Positions 9,861 through 18,621 of a DNA stretch of 64,000 nt are shown piece after piece (the first letter of the stretch is position 1; the number at the start of each line of letters is the position of its first letter). The notes under the pieces were generated by a model. The model ran no database searches, was not told the origin of the DNA, and was given only the letters and a program-made list of their open reading frames with translations. Source of the stretch: a bacterium (GTDB taxonomy: Bacteria; Bacillota; Clostridia; Lachnospirales; Lachnospiraceae); contig JAMPGX010000007.1 of NCBI GenBank assembly GCA_023663725.1, forward strand, positions 86,787-150,786. Direction: 5' to 3'. Made by a program: the position numbers and the translations under genes.

Positions 9861-10583
9861 ATGAGTAAGACAGTACAGAGGGGGTATTCTCCCAATGATC
9901 AGACAGAATTTTATGGCAAGGCGTTCCCGAAGCTCCTTGCGGCGGGGCAGGATCTACACTATCTGCTGGACAGGGGTTACCCTATCAAGGGGGCTTCCAC
10001 CTTTGTGGGCAATCATTTTCTGCTGTCCGAGAGACAGAGACTGGCGCTGGCGAGGGGCATATCCTCCACCAAGAGCATTGAGAACCGCAGGTACAAGGAA
10101 CGACATACGCTTCCCTCGGGCAGCACAGTAAGCATCGACGGCTTTAATACGATCATCACGCTGGAGGTCGCCCTGTCCGGTTCTCTGCTGCTCAAGTGTA
10201 TGGATGGCACAGTGCGGGATCTGGCGGCGCTCAGAGGCACTTACCGTCTGATTGACAAGACGGAGCAGGCCATCTCGATGATCGGCGGGATGCTGGAGCA
10301 GCTTGAGATTGGCGGGGCGGCATTCTATCTGGACGCCCCTGTCTCCAATTCGGGGCGGTTGGCGGAGCAGATACATACGGTACTTCGGCAGGCCCCCTAT
10401 GAGGTGCGGGTCGAAGTGATTCACGATGTGGACGTTACGCTGGAAAAGCTCGATAACGTGATCACCAGTGACGCTATCATTCTGGACAAATGCATCAGCT
10501 GGATCAATCTAAACAGCAGAATGATCGAGGAGAATATAGGAGCGTACCCCTATGTGGACTTCTCTGTTCTGAACAGTTTCTAA
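9861..10583 (+). CDS. DUF434 domain protein
   Basis: The 240-residue cytoplasmic protein closely fits the DUF434/COG2454 pattern: an RGYSPND start, YLLDRGYPIKGASTFVGNH, RGISS, then SGSTVSIDGFNTIITLEVALSG and a FYLDAPVSNSGRLA motif. The family resembles PIN/Toprim-like nuclease folds, but no biochemical role is established. It has a clear ribosome site and is followed by the radical SAM gene, which suggests a shared but unknown function. Confidence 0.8.
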   Translation: MSKTVQRGYSPNDQTEFYGKAFPKLLAAGQDLHYLLDRGYPIKGASTFVGNHFLLSERQRLALARGISSTKSIENRRYKERHTLPSGSTVSIDGFNTIITLEVALSGSLLLKCMDGTVRDLAALRGTYRLIDKTEQAISMIGGMLEQLEIGGAAFYLDAPVSNSGRLAEQIHTVLRQAPYEVRVEVIHDVDVTLEKLDNVITSDAIILDKCISWINLNSRMIEENIGAYPYVDFSVLNSF

Positions 10584-10725
10584 AGCAGTATTCTAAGCTT
10601 ACAGGATTTCTGCCCAAAGAATTGCCTATAACGCTGTTACAGGCGGGATTGATGACTGGTGCAGGACTGTGTAACGAACGCGCGACAGCGCGGGGAAAAC
10701 GTATGATATAGAGGAGGCAATAGTT

Positions 10726-11754
10726 ATGAGCATAAAGAGATCAGACAGGCATCTGATATTGATGGTGGATCTGTTTGGCTGTCCCAACCGCTGCCGGCAC
10801 TGCTGGCTGGGGCATATGCCCAACAGACGGATGGAGGAGGGGGCGGATGAATGGATATTCCACTTTTTTGAACCCTATTTTGAGAACATTACTTTCTACA
10901 GCTGGATGAGGGAGCCGGATTACTGTGAGGATTACCGGGAGCGTTGGAGGCGGGATATTCGTCTTTCCAGAGGGATCATGCCCCAGCGATTTGAGCTGGG
11001 CAGCTTTTGGCGGATTGTGCGGGACGAACAGTATGTGAAGTTCCTGAAGGAATTGGGAGTACAGAAGGTGCAGCTCACCTTTTTTGGCCTGGAGGAGCTC
11101 ACAGACAAATATGTGGGCAGAAAAGGCGCTTTCAAGGAGCTCCTGCAGACTACGCAGATCCTGATCGAGAACGGAATAACACCCCGCTGGCAGGCGTTTA
11201 TCAACGAGGAAAATAAGGACGATGTGGCGCAGCTGCTGCCTCTGATTGAGGAGCTGAAGCTGGATGAGAAATGCGCCGCCCTGGACGCTCCGTTCACGTT
11301 TTTTATACATGAGGGGTCCTGTGACGGGGAGAACCGCAAGCTGTATGATATTCGGATTAGAAAGCAGGATGTCCCGCAGGAGTTGATTCCCTATTTTCAG
11401 AATTGGGAGAACATAAAAGCGGAGAGGGAATGGTGCGAACTGCTCGGAGCGGATGAAAACAGCGTGGTCTACCACAATGAGGAGGAGATCGATCTGTTTA
11501 TCTCCAACCAATATGACGTATTCTATAATTTTACCCATATGTCGCCGAACTGGAGGATCGGCAATCTCAAAACGGACGACCGGGACGAGCTGGTTCGCAG
11601 GATCGTGGAGGAGGATACTCAGGCGCTGAATCTCGCGAGAAACATCAGCCTGCGGGAGCTGGTGGAAAGATACGGCGACCCTGCGTCGGACAGACTGTTT
11701 GGGCGGGGGGATTATACGGAATATCTGCTGAATTGCTATGTGGACGGACAATAA
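10726..11754 (+). CDS. radical SAM protein of unknown function
   Basis: The 342-residue protein has an N-terminal CX3CX2C cluster motif (CPNRCRHC, Cys19, Cys23, Cys26) that would bind the 4Fe-4S cluster of radical SAM enzymes. A TIM-barrel-like body follows, with a QLTFFGLEELTDKYVGRKG strand and helix similar to SPASM-type peptide-modifying or anaerobic regulatory enzymes. No C-terminal cysteine-rich SPASM cluster is seen. The substrate is unknown, and no precursor peptide is evident nearby. The GAGGAGG ribosome site supports the start. Confidence 0.8.
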   Translation: MSIKRSDRHLILMVDLFGCPNRCRHCWLGHMPNRRMEEGADEWIFHFFEPYFENITFYSWMREPDYCEDYRERWRRDIRLSRGIMPQRFELGSFWRIVRDEQYVKFLKELGVQKVQLTFFGLEELTDKYVGRKGAFKELLQTTQILIENGITPRWQAFINEENKDDVAQLLPLIEELKLDEKCAALDAPFTFFIHEGSCDGENRKLYDIRIRKQDVPQELIPYFQNWENIKAEREWCELLGADENSVVYHNEEEIDLFISNQYDVFYNFTHMSPNWRIGNLKTDDRDELVRRIVEEDTQALNLARNISLRELVERYGDPASDRLFGRGDYTEYLLNCYVDGQ

Positions 11755-11808
11755 GGAAGAGCTATTTCTGAACGGTTCCTAAATATTGCGGAGGGAGGAT
11801 TTGGGACT

Positions 11809-12549
11809 ATGGAGAACAAACCCTGTCACAGAATCGCTGTTCTGGCGGACACCCATGATCTGTTGCGGCCCGAGGTGACGCAAATACTGAAAACCTGCGA
11901 AATCATCCTGCACGGAGGCGATCTGAGCAGTCCGAGGATACTGGAGGAGCTGGAGCGGATTGCTCCGGTCTACGCGGTGCGGGGCAACAACGATAAAGAG
12001 TGGGCGGAGGGCATGGCCCAGGAGTTGGAGATCATGCTGTTTGGCCTGCGCATCTATATGGTACACAATCAGAAACACAGAAAAGAGGCGCTGGAGGGAA
12101 TCGATCTGTTTATCTATGGTCACTCCCACCGATATGTGCAGGAGACCGTGGACGGCGTATGCTTTCTGAATCCCGGCAGCTGCGGGCCCAGGCGGTTCCG
12201 CCAGCCGGTGACCATGGCGGTCTTACAGGTGCCGGAGGGCGGCGGAGCATGGAGTGTGGAGAGAGTTGACCTGACAGACGGGGCGGACTCGGGTACGCCG
12301 CCCAGAGGTCTGACTCAGGACAATCTGGAACAGACGGTGCAGTCCATTCTGCGAGATATGAAAGCGGGGAAAAGGGTGGAGAAGATCGCCAGTCGGCTGG
12401 GGCTTGAACGCGAATTTGTGGAGCAGGTCTGCCGGATCTATGTGACTCATCCCGGCGTGGACGCCCAGGGAATCGTGAGCAAGATGGAGGTCAACGCACT
12501 GTTTAAGCGCCGGCCGCCCTCCGGACAAGCGGACAGTCGCAGAGAGTGA
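11809..12549 (+). CDS. YfcE/MJ0936-type metallophosphoesterase with extra C-terminal domain
   Basis: The 246-residue enzyme has calcineurin-like metal motifs in order: LADTHD (Asp14, His16), LHGGDLSS, VRGNND and IYGHSHR, plus the terminal NPGSCGPRR. These fit a YfcE/YsnB-type phosphodiesterase. About 90 residues follow the usual end of the domain, including a predicted helix-turn-helix-like segment (GKRVEKIASRLGLEREFVEQV). The fused tail is uncommon and could bind nucleic acid. The substrate is unknown. Confidence 0.8.
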   Translation: MENKPCHRIAVLADTHDLLRPEVTQILKTCEIILHGGDLSSPRILEELERIAPVYAVRGNNDKEWAEGMAQELEIMLFGLRIYMVHNQKHRKEALEGIDLFIYGHSHRYVQETVDGVCFLNPGSCGPRRFRQPVTMAVLQVPEGGGAWSVERVDLTDGADSGTPPRGLTQDNLEQTVQSILRDMKAGKRVEKIASRLGLEREFVEQVCRIYVTHPGVDAQGIVSKMEVNALFKRRPPSGQADSRRE

Positions 12550-12648
12550 AAATTGGGTTCTTTTTGACTCAACTGACAGTTTGGACGGCTGATTCTACCG
12601 GATTTGTAGCATATCAACTGTCGGTTCATGTTAAAAACATAAAAAATT

Positions 12649-12810
12649 CTGTACAGTTGATAGTGAATTGCGAAACTCTCTCCGCAAGTGACGGGACTGG
12701 TCAATATATACAAAAACGGGCTCCGATGCAGTGGCAAGTCGCCCTTATTTTGTATATATTGCCCATTCCCTGTTCCAGAAAAGAGTCGTTTCGCAATCAA
12801 CTATGTACAG
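12649..12810. repeat. fold-back intergenic repeat, copy B1
   Basis: Imperfect terminal inverted repeats face each other: the left arm (12649-12676) contains GATAGTGAATTGCGAAAC, and the right arm (12788-12810) contains GTTTCGCAATCAACTATG. Inside, ATATATACAAA (12703-12716 area) pairs with TTTGTATATAT (12749-12761 area). A related sequence is present at 28729-28890. Neither copy encodes protein. It looks like a MITE or similar fold-back element, sitting directly before an Xre gene. Confidence 0.6.
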
Positions 12811-12836
12811 TTGATAATAAAAGGAGGGTTCCCGAA

Positions 12837-13244
12837 ATGAATCAGCAAAAAGTAGGAAAGTTTATAGCACAATGTCGGAGAGAAAACGGATATACTCAGG
12901 CATCACTCGCTGAGAGGCTTGGCATTACGGACCGCGCAATCTCGAAATGGGAAAATGGTAAGAGCATGCCGGATGTTTCGATTATGCTGGAACTTTGCGA
13001 ACTGTTAAAGATCAATGTGAACGAGCTCCTGACAGGGGAACATATTATTATGGACAATTATAAAGAAGCTGCGGAAAAAAATCTTGTAGAAATGAGAACA
13101 CAGGAAGAAAAAGCGAATGAGAAAGCTCACAAAAAAATGATTGTGATTGGTATTATTTTTGTGATTATGCTTGTGCTTACCTATTTTGCAGGTAAAAACA
13201 TTGGCGAGGATTTAGGGACATTTATCTATAATATTTTACATTAA
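12837..13244 (+). CDS. Xre-family HTH protein with C-terminal membrane segment
   Basis: The 135-residue protein has an Xre/Cro helix-turn-helix at about residues 6-60 (IAQCRRENGYTQASLAERLGITDRAISKWENGKSMPD). A charged linker and one transmembrane helix follow (about 103-121, MIVIGIIFVIMLVLTYF). This membrane-tethered HTH architecture is common in clostridia. The chosen ATG has AAAGGAGGG upstream; an open frame upstream of it is only the repeat element read through. The target is unknown. Confidence 0.85.
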   Translation: MNQQKVGKFIAQCRRENGYTQASLAERLGITDRAISKWENGKSMPDVSIMLELCELLKINVNELLTGEHIIMDNYKEAAEKNLVEMRTQEEKANEKAHKKMIVIGIIFVIMLVLTYFAGKNIGEDLGTFIYNILH

Positions 13245-13310
13245 TTTTGCCTTACAGTGGGAACTTTTTTCTTAAAAGAGTGAATACTGATCAGGGGAGG
13301 AATCACGGCT

Positions 13311-14030
13311 ATGGAACTACAAAACAACCGCAGCGTTTATCAGCTATCCGGCAAACGGGTCACTGTATACCCATCCGCTGCCCCAGCCAGGCCAGCGATA
13401 TATCTGAACAGCTCTGAGGAAGAGGAGGAGCAGATATGCCAGGCGCTGGAGGAGTCAGGCTGTCCGGATATTACCCTTGTGACGGTAAGCGGGCTGGATT
13501 GGAACCGTGAGATGGCGCCCTGGGATATGCCGCCGGCCTTTAAGGGCGCTCCGCCCTGCACGGGAGGGGCGGACGGGTATCTGCGGCTTTTGACGCGGGA
13601 GATCGTGCCGACAGTGGAGAATGCGCTCCCGGAAGCTCCGGTGTGGAGAGGGCTGGCGGGATATTCCCTGGCGGGGCTGTTCGCCCTGTATGCCCTCTAC
13701 CGTACCCCTGTTTTTTCCAGAGCTGCCAGTATATCCGGCTCTCTATGGTTTGCGGATTTTCGGGAATATGTGTTGACTCATGAGATGACGGCACGCCCGG
13801 AATGCCTGTATCTGTCGCTGGGAGACAGGGAGTGCAGAACGGGCAATCCGTACCTGAAGACAGTGCAGGAGCGGACGGAGGAGATTGCCGCCCACTATGC
13901 GGCACAGGGCATCGACACAAGGTTTCAATTGAATCCGGGGAATCATTTTAAAAACGCGGTGAGACGCACTGCGGCAGGTATTTCCTGGATCGCGTGTTAC
14001 AGACCGTCTCGGATTGCCACCGACCTGTAA
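13311..14030 (+). CDS. alpha/beta-hydrolase esterase
   Basis: The 239-residue protein has the nucleophile elbow GYSLAG (GxSxG) at about residue 121. A downstream Asp region (YLSLGDRE) and a terminal His (NPGNHFKN) complete a likely Ser-Asp-His triad. The layout resembles the IroE/Fes-type putative esterase family. It is a stand-alone gene with a GGGGAGG ribosome site. The substrate is unknown. A hairpin after the stop may terminate it. Confidence 0.78.
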   Translation: MELQNNRSVYQLSGKRVTVYPSAAPARPAIYLNSSEEEEEQICQALEESGCPDITLVTVSGLDWNREMAPWDMPPAFKGAPPCTGGADGYLRLLTREIVPTVENALPEAPVWRGLAGYSLAGLFALYALYRTPVFSRAASISGSLWFADFREYVLTHEMTARPECLYLSLGDRECRTGNPYLKTVQERTEEIAAHYAAQGIDTRFQLNPGNHFKNAVRRTAAGISWIACYRPSRIATDL

Positions 14031-14056
14031 CAGATAGAATCGGCAGATGTCAGGCG

Positions 14057-14098
14057 ATCCCCACTGCGCAGAGTGATCTGCATAATGGGGATTTTGAA
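14057..14098 (+). terminator. hairpin after the esterase gene
   Basis: ATCCCCA (14057-14063) pairs with TGGGGAT (14086-14092), with a 22-base loop and a short T-rich tail. Weak terminator candidate. Confidence 0.4.
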
Positions 14099-14188
14099 TT
14101 TGGATTGCATATCTCCCTGTTTGGTAGTATGATAGGAGCATGAGAATTTTCGTTGCTTCAGATACGGTCGGTACGGAGACAGGATACC

Positions 14189-14737
14189 ATGTGGAGTTAT
14201 ATCATAAGATTTCTGGTGATTATGCTGATGCTATTGCCCTTCTATCTGCTGATACGCAGGCCATGGCGGGAAAAGTCGGTCAGAGCCTGGGCGGAGACAG
14301 CTTTTGTGGTCTACATGGGGGGATTGCTGACGTTGACATTCCAGGGGCGCTATCAGAGTCCGAGAGCTATGGTGGAAGACGCTGCCTGGCGGATCAATAG
14401 CGGAGAGGGGATCAACCTGGTTCCGTTTCGCACGGTTGCCAGCTTTTTCCAGCACTGTTCCGCGGATATCTTTCTGGTAAATATCGTCGGAAATATTGTG
14501 ATGTTCATCCCCTGGGGCTTGGGACTGCCCCTGTTGTGGAAAAAGCAGCAAAAGGCGGTTCGTGTGGCGCGAAACGCTTTGCTGCTGCCGCTTTTTATCG
14601 AGTCATGCCAGCTTTTCATCGGGCGCAGCGTGGATGTGGACGATCTGATCCTGAATTTTGTGGGAGGCTGTATCGGAGCGGCGCTATATTTTGTGCTCAG
14701 GAAAGCAGTTCCATGTGTGGACAGGCTGGCCAGGTGA
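14189..14737 (+). CDS. VanZ-family membrane protein
   Basis: The 182-residue protein has four or more hydrophobic segments and the VanZ-like signatures NIVGNIVMFIPWGLGLPLL and ESCQLFIGRSVDVDDLILNFVGG. VanZ relatives include the teicoplanin-resistance accessory protein, but most have no known role. The start is placed at the Met of MWSYIIRF, which follows GGAGACAGG. It precedes holA by 16 bases. Confidence 0.85.
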   Translation: MWSYIIRFLVIMLMLLPFYLLIRRPWREKSVRAWAETAFVVYMGGLLTLTFQGRYQSPRAMVEDAAWRINSGEGINLVPFRTVASFFQHCSADIFLVNIVGNIVMFIPWGLGLPLLWKKQQKAVRVARNALLLPLFIESCQLFIGRSVDVDDLILNFVGGCIGAALYFVLRKAVPCVDRLAR

Positions 14738-14753
14738 CGTGAGAGGAGAAGTC

Positions 14754-15761
14754 ATGCAGCGGATTCAAAATGATATCAAGTCAGGGCAGTACCGGCAGGT
14801 GTATCTCCTCTATGGCGAGGAGCGATACTTGAAGCGCCAGTATCGGGACAAGCTCAGGACGGCGCTCTGCGCACCGGACGACAATATGAACAACCATTTC
14901 TATGAGGGCAAGAATATCTCTGTCGGAGAGATCATTGATCTCGCGGAGACCATGCCCTTTTTGGCGCAGCGTCGGGTGATCTTTATGGACAACAGCGGCC
15001 TGTTCAAGTCTGGCGGAGAGCAGATGGCCGGGTATCTCGGCGCGCAGAATGAGTCCACCGTGCTGATCTTCACAGAGACTGAGGTGGACAAGCGTAGCAA
15101 GCTGTACAAGGCGGTGCAGGCCCAGGGCTGCGCGGTTGAGTTTGCCGCTCAGGATGAGCGCGCGCTGAAGCGCTGGGTGGCGGGCATGTTGGGCAAAGAG
15201 GGCAAGAGGATCACCGAGAGCACGGTGCTGCTGCTTTTGGACAAGACTGGCACGGACATGGATAATATCTGTATGGAGCTGGAGAAGCTGATCTGCTACT
15301 GCATGGATAGAGAGGTGGTGGAGCCCCAGGACGTGGAAGCGGTATGCGTTAACCGGGTGACCAATCATATCTTCGACATGGTCGCCGCCATAGCGGAGAA
15401 GCGGCAGAGGGATGCGCTCAGGCTGTACTATGACCTGCTGACGCTGAAGGAGCCGCCCATGCGCATCCTGTTTCTGATCGCCAGGCAGTGCAATCTGCTG
15501 CTTCAGGCCAAGGCATTGAAGAGCAAGGGGCTGGCGAACAAGGAGATTGCCTCCAGCCTGGGTGTGCCCCCTTTTACAGTGGGTAAGTATCTAAGCCAGG
15601 CATCCCGATTTCAGACCTCCGTGCTGCGCAGCGCGCTGACAAAGTGCGTGGAGGCGGAGGAGGCGGTCAAGACGGGTCGGATGAATGATGTGATGAGCGT
15701 GGAGATATTGATTGTGTCGGTGTTTGAGCAGGCGGGGGAGCGAGATGAGAGCGGACAGTAA
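14754..15761 (+). CDS. holA: DNA polymerase III subunit delta
   Basis: This 335-residue clamp-loader subunit should open the sliding clamp during replication. The N-terminus (IKSGQYRQVYLLYGEERYLKR) is the usual delta start. The AAA+-like second domain and a C-terminal helical domain follow (NHIFDMVAAIAEKRQRDAL ... LNNK-like ANKEIASSLGVPPFTVGKY). Length matches HolA of Firmicutes. The start at 14754 has GAGAGGAG just upstream. The gene end overlaps the next start by 17 bases. Confidence 0.93.
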   Translation: MQRIQNDIKSGQYRQVYLLYGEERYLKRQYRDKLRTALCAPDDNMNNHFYEGKNISVGEIIDLAETMPFLAQRRVIFMDNSGLFKSGGEQMAGYLGAQNESTVLIFTETEVDKRSKLYKAVQAQGCAVEFAAQDERALKRWVAGMLGKEGKRITESTVLLLLDKTGTDMDNICMELEKLICYCMDREVVEPQDVEAVCVNRVTNHIFDMVAAIAEKRQRDALRLYYDLLTLKEPPMRILFLIARQCNLLLQAKALKSKGLANKEIASSLGVPPFTVGKYLSQASRFQTSVLRSALTKCVEAEEAVKTGRMNDVMSVEILIVSVFEQAGERDESGQ

Positions 15762-16224
15762 TGGAAGCAGGAAAAATCTGACGGTATTGTGCGGCATTGT
15801 GATGGCGGTGGCTCTGTTTTTGATTTCCCTGCTGGCGGAGAATGCTGGCGGCGATTCAGTGGCCGTGAATGAGGGTGCGAGTGATCAGTCTGACACAGTG
15901 CAGGCCATTCTGGAGGATGCACAGTCTGTTCAGTGGGCGGAAACTCCTCAGGAACAGCTGTATTCCTTTCGCAATGAGCGCCTGCTTGATCAGCACTATG
16001 AGAAACACGGGATAGAGATGGGATTTGCCACGATAGAGGAATATGTGGCGGCAGCCAACGCGGTGATCAATCATCCGGATGCTCTGCACAAACAGGAGGC
16101 GGAGGACAATGACGATGTCTATTTCCTGGAGGCCACCAATGAGTTTGTAGTGGTGTCTACGGACGGATATATTCGCACATACTTTATCGCCAGCGGAGGA
16201 ATCGATTACTATAACCGGCAGTGA
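15745..16224 (+). CDS. membrane-anchored protein with BECR-like nuclease domain
   Basis: The 159-residue protein starts with one transmembrane helix (about 15-32). Its outer part (about 70-159) contains DQHYEKHGIEMGF, then EATNEFVVVSTDGYIRTYF. That pattern resembles the Barnase-EndoU-ColicinE5-RelE (BECR) nuclease-like domains found in phage and polymorphic toxins. The His of EKHG and the RTYF segment are the likely equivalents of the active site. The start overlaps the end of holA and has a GGGGGAG site. No immunity gene is obvious. The domain call is from memory of the motif, not a search. Confidence 0.5.
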   Translation: MRADSNGSRKNLTVLCGIVMAVALFLISLLAENAGGDSVAVNEGASDQSDTVQAILEDAQSVQWAETPQEQLYSFRNERLLDQHYEKHGIEMGFATIEEYVAAANAVINHPDALHKQEAEDNDDVYFLEATNEFVVVSTDGYIRTYFIASGGIDYYNRQ

Positions 16225-16320
16225 CGTGCGTGGCTTGACGTTAGTCAGTATATAATAAGAGAGTTTTATTGGACACAATTTCCGGTATACTTGCCTCATC
16301 AACACAGATGGAGGCAGGTT

Positions 16321-16701
16321 ATGAGGCGAACATGGACAGATGGTATGATATGGGGACTGGCGGCAATCATTTTGGCTATGGCGGCCGCGATGGGTATTGC
16401 AGGCTCTATCAAGAGCCATGCGGCGGATACGCGGGAGGCGCAGGAGGCATACTATGAGCAGTTAGAGCGCGAGTATATCGATCAGGTGAAGCAGTTTTTG
16501 GCACAGCAGGGATATCGCTACAGCGGCGTTACTCTGAGCAGGATCGTGGATGGGGAGGGGCTGCGCAGCTATCGAATATCGGTGCATCACAGCGGCTTGG
16601 ACAGGCTGGAGGATGAGGCTCTGAGCGAGATGCTGGGGCAGATGGAAGAGATGGGCTTTCAACTGCCAGGCTGCAGCTTTGAGGCAGGATTGCTGCAGTA
16701 G
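16321..16701 (+). CDS. small membrane protein, unknown
   Basis: The 126-residue protein has one N-terminal transmembrane helix (about 8-28) and a mostly helical outer or inner domain (REAQEAYYEQLEREYIDQVKQFLAQQG). It also has a strand pair RYSGVTLSRIVDGEGLRSYRISVHH. I do not recognise a family. The start is placed after GGAGGCAGG. It sits in a run of small genes between holA and mutY. Confidence 0.6.
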   Translation: MRRTWTDGMIWGLAAIILAMAAAMGIAGSIKSHAADTREAQEAYYEQLEREYIDQVKQFLAQQGYRYSGVTLSRIVDGEGLRSYRISVHHSGLDRLEDEALSEMLGQMEEMGFQLPGCSFEAGLLQ

Positions 16702-16784
16702 CTGTTCGACAGACTGACACAGGCGCGGCGGGCCTTGGAATGATGATGGCGGTGATGAGGCAATACTTTAATGGAGGCAGGGAA

Positions 16785-17405
16785 ATGACAGAACAATTTA
16801 TACCCAGGGCGCAGGAGGTATACAGGCATTTCAAGGGCAATTTGTACCAGGTACTGGCTGTGGCAGAACACACGGAGAGCGGGGAAATGCTGGTGATATA
16901 TCAGGCGTTGTACGGGGAGTACAAGATATATGCCAGACCGTTGGAAATGTTTACCAGCCTGGTGGATCGGACGAAATATCCCGACGCGGAGCAGGAGTTT
17001 CGCTTTCAGTTGCAGGAGTCGGCGATGAGAGCGTCATCTGACAGTGGCTATCAGAAGGAGGAGTCGGCGATGAGAGCGCCGTCTGACAGTAGCCGTCAGG
17101 AGGAAGCGGCGGTGACGGCTCCGGCGGTAGAGGGGGAGGACAGAGCGGTGTCTGCGGTCATGGAGACAGAGCCGGAGGAGCCAGCACTTGACCCGCTGGT
17201 GTTGGAATTTCTGGATGCCCGCACCTACGAGGAGCGCCTGAATGTGCTGACGGCTCTGCACCATCGGATCACCGACGATATGATCACGATGATGGCTATG
17301 TGCTGCGATATCGAGGTGGCGAGCGGCGATGTGGAGCAGCGCTACGAGGACCTGAAGCAATGTCTGATTACAAAGGACCGTTTTGAGATCAAGCGACTGG
17401 GGTGA
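16785..17405 (+). CDS. DUF1653 domain protein with repeated acidic tail
   Basis: The 206-residue protein has an N-terminal DUF1653 domain (about 5-70: PRAQEVYRHFKGNLYQVLAVAEHTESGE, ending in the RPLEMF segment). A low-complexity middle contains two near-identical 48-bp units (from about 17019), encoding ESAMRASSDSGYQKE and ESAMRAPSDSSRQEE. The C-terminal part is helical. DUF1653 proteins are small and of unknown function; the tail is an addition here. The ribosome site GGAGGCAGGG fixes the start. Confidence 0.75.
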   Translation: MTEQFIPRAQEVYRHFKGNLYQVLAVAEHTESGEMLVIYQALYGEYKIYARPLEMFTSLVDRTKYPDAEQEFRFQLQESAMRASSDSGYQKEESAMRAPSDSSRQEEAAVTAPAVEGEDRAVSAVMETEPEEPALDPLVLEFLDARTYEERLNVLTALHHRITDDMITMMAMCCDIEVASGDVEQRYEDLKQCLITKDRFEIKRLG

Positions 17406-17448
17406 GTGGAGTCCCAATCGCTTGATTTCGCTCATGTGGATATAGCAG

Positions 17449-18615
17449 GTGAGGGATATATGCGTCTTTATGGAAAAATTTAACGGTATTTCAGAAAAAA
17501 TTAAGGAAAAGATAAGGAAAAGAGAACTTTCAGCGATTGCGGAGCCACTCCTGACATGGTATGATACTCACAGGAGAATTCTTCCATGGCGGGAGGAGCC
17601 TACCCCCTACCATGTATGGGTGTCGGAGATCATGCTGCAGCAGACCAGAGTGGAGGCGGTGAAGCCATACTACCGGCGCTTTATGGAGGAATTGCCGGAT
17701 ATTGCCAGTTTGTCCACAGTATCTTCAGATCGGCTTCTCAAGCTCTGGGAGGGATTGGGATATTATTCCAGGGCACGCAATCTCCAGGTTGCCGCCCGGC
17801 AGATCATGGAGGAATATGGCGGGCAGATGCCGGATACCCGTGAGGAACTGTTGAAGCTGAAGGGCATCGGCAGCTATACCGCGGGAGCTATCGCTTCCAT
17901 CGCTTACGGCAAGAGGGAGCCTGCGGTGGATGGCAATGTGCTGCGCGTCATGTCGCGGCTGCGCATGGACGAGGAGGAGATCACAAATCCCAAAGTGAAA
18001 CAGCGGGTGGAGCAGGAGCTTCGCGCGGTCATGAGCCCGTCCCGCCCCGGTGATTTCAACCAGGCCATGATGGAGCTGGGTGCTATGGTCTGTATCCCGA
18101 ACGGTCGGCCAAATTGTGGAGAGTGTCCGCTGGAGGCGCTCTGCATGGCTCACGGCTGTCAGTGTGAGGAGGAGTATCCCAGGAAGGCGGCGAAGAGGCG
18201 GCGCACTGTCGAAGAGAGAACGGTGCTGATCGTTCAAGACGGCGCCAGGGCCGCATTGCGCAGGCGTCCTGCCAGGGGGTTGCTTGCGGGCATGTATGAG
18301 TTGCCCAACATGGAGGGACACAGGTCGGCTGAGGAGATCACGCGCCATCTGGCGGACAATGGCCTGAGCATCCTGCGGATACAGAGGCTGGCGGACAGTC
18401 GGCATATTTTCACCCACAGGGAATGGGATATGTGGGGCTATATGGTGCGGGTGGACGAGCTGGAACCCCGGGGAGGTGGGGAGGCGGCGGACTGGCTCTA
18501 TGTGGAGCCGGAGGAGACGAGGGAGAGATATCCGATTCCATCCGCCTTTGCCGCGTATGTGCCCTATCTCAATATTCATTTGGGAATCAACGAGAGAGAC
18601 AGAGAACAGGAGTAA
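17449..18615 (+). CDS. mutY: A/G-specific adenine glycosylase
   Basis: This 388-residue base-excision enzyme should remove adenine paired with 8-oxoguanine. It has the catalytic Glu in SEIMLQQTRVE and the helix-hairpin-helix LKLKGIGSYTAGAIASIAYG. The catalytic Asp lies in PAVDGNVLRV, and the 4Fe-4S cysteines are CX7CX2CX5C (CIPNGRPNCGECPLEALC). The C-terminal Nudix-like domain (about 255-385) recognises the oxidised guanine. The start may be GTG at 17449 or, equally plausibly, ATG at 17470 with GAGGG upstream. Confidence 0.93.
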   Translation: MRDICVFMEKFNGISEKIKEKIRKRELSAIAEPLLTWYDTHRRILPWREEPTPYHVWVSEIMLQQTRVEAVKPYYRRFMEELPDIASLSTVSSDRLLKLWEGLGYYSRARNLQVAARQIMEEYGGQMPDTREELLKLKGIGSYTAGAIASIAYGKREPAVDGNVLRVMSRLRMDEEEITNPKVKQRVEQELRAVMSPSRPGDFNQAMMELGAMVCIPNGRPNCGECPLEALCMAHGCQCEEEYPRKAAKRRRTVEERTVLIVQDGARAALRRRPARGLLAGMYELPNMEGHRSAEEITRHLADNGLSILRIQRLADSRHIFTHREWDMWGYMVRVDELEPRGGGEAADWLYVEPEETRERYPIPSAFAAYVPYLNIHLGINERDREQE

Positions 18616-18621
18616 GACGAC

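Noticed and set aside
10741-11751. 336-codon open frame on the - strand
   Set aside because: It lies opposite the radical SAM gene, has no family resemblance and no ribosome site; it is an antisense shadow.
12546-12836. N-terminal extension of the Xre protein
   Set aside because: The upstream frame translates the fold-back repeat; the AAAGGAGGG-linked ATG at 12837 is the start.
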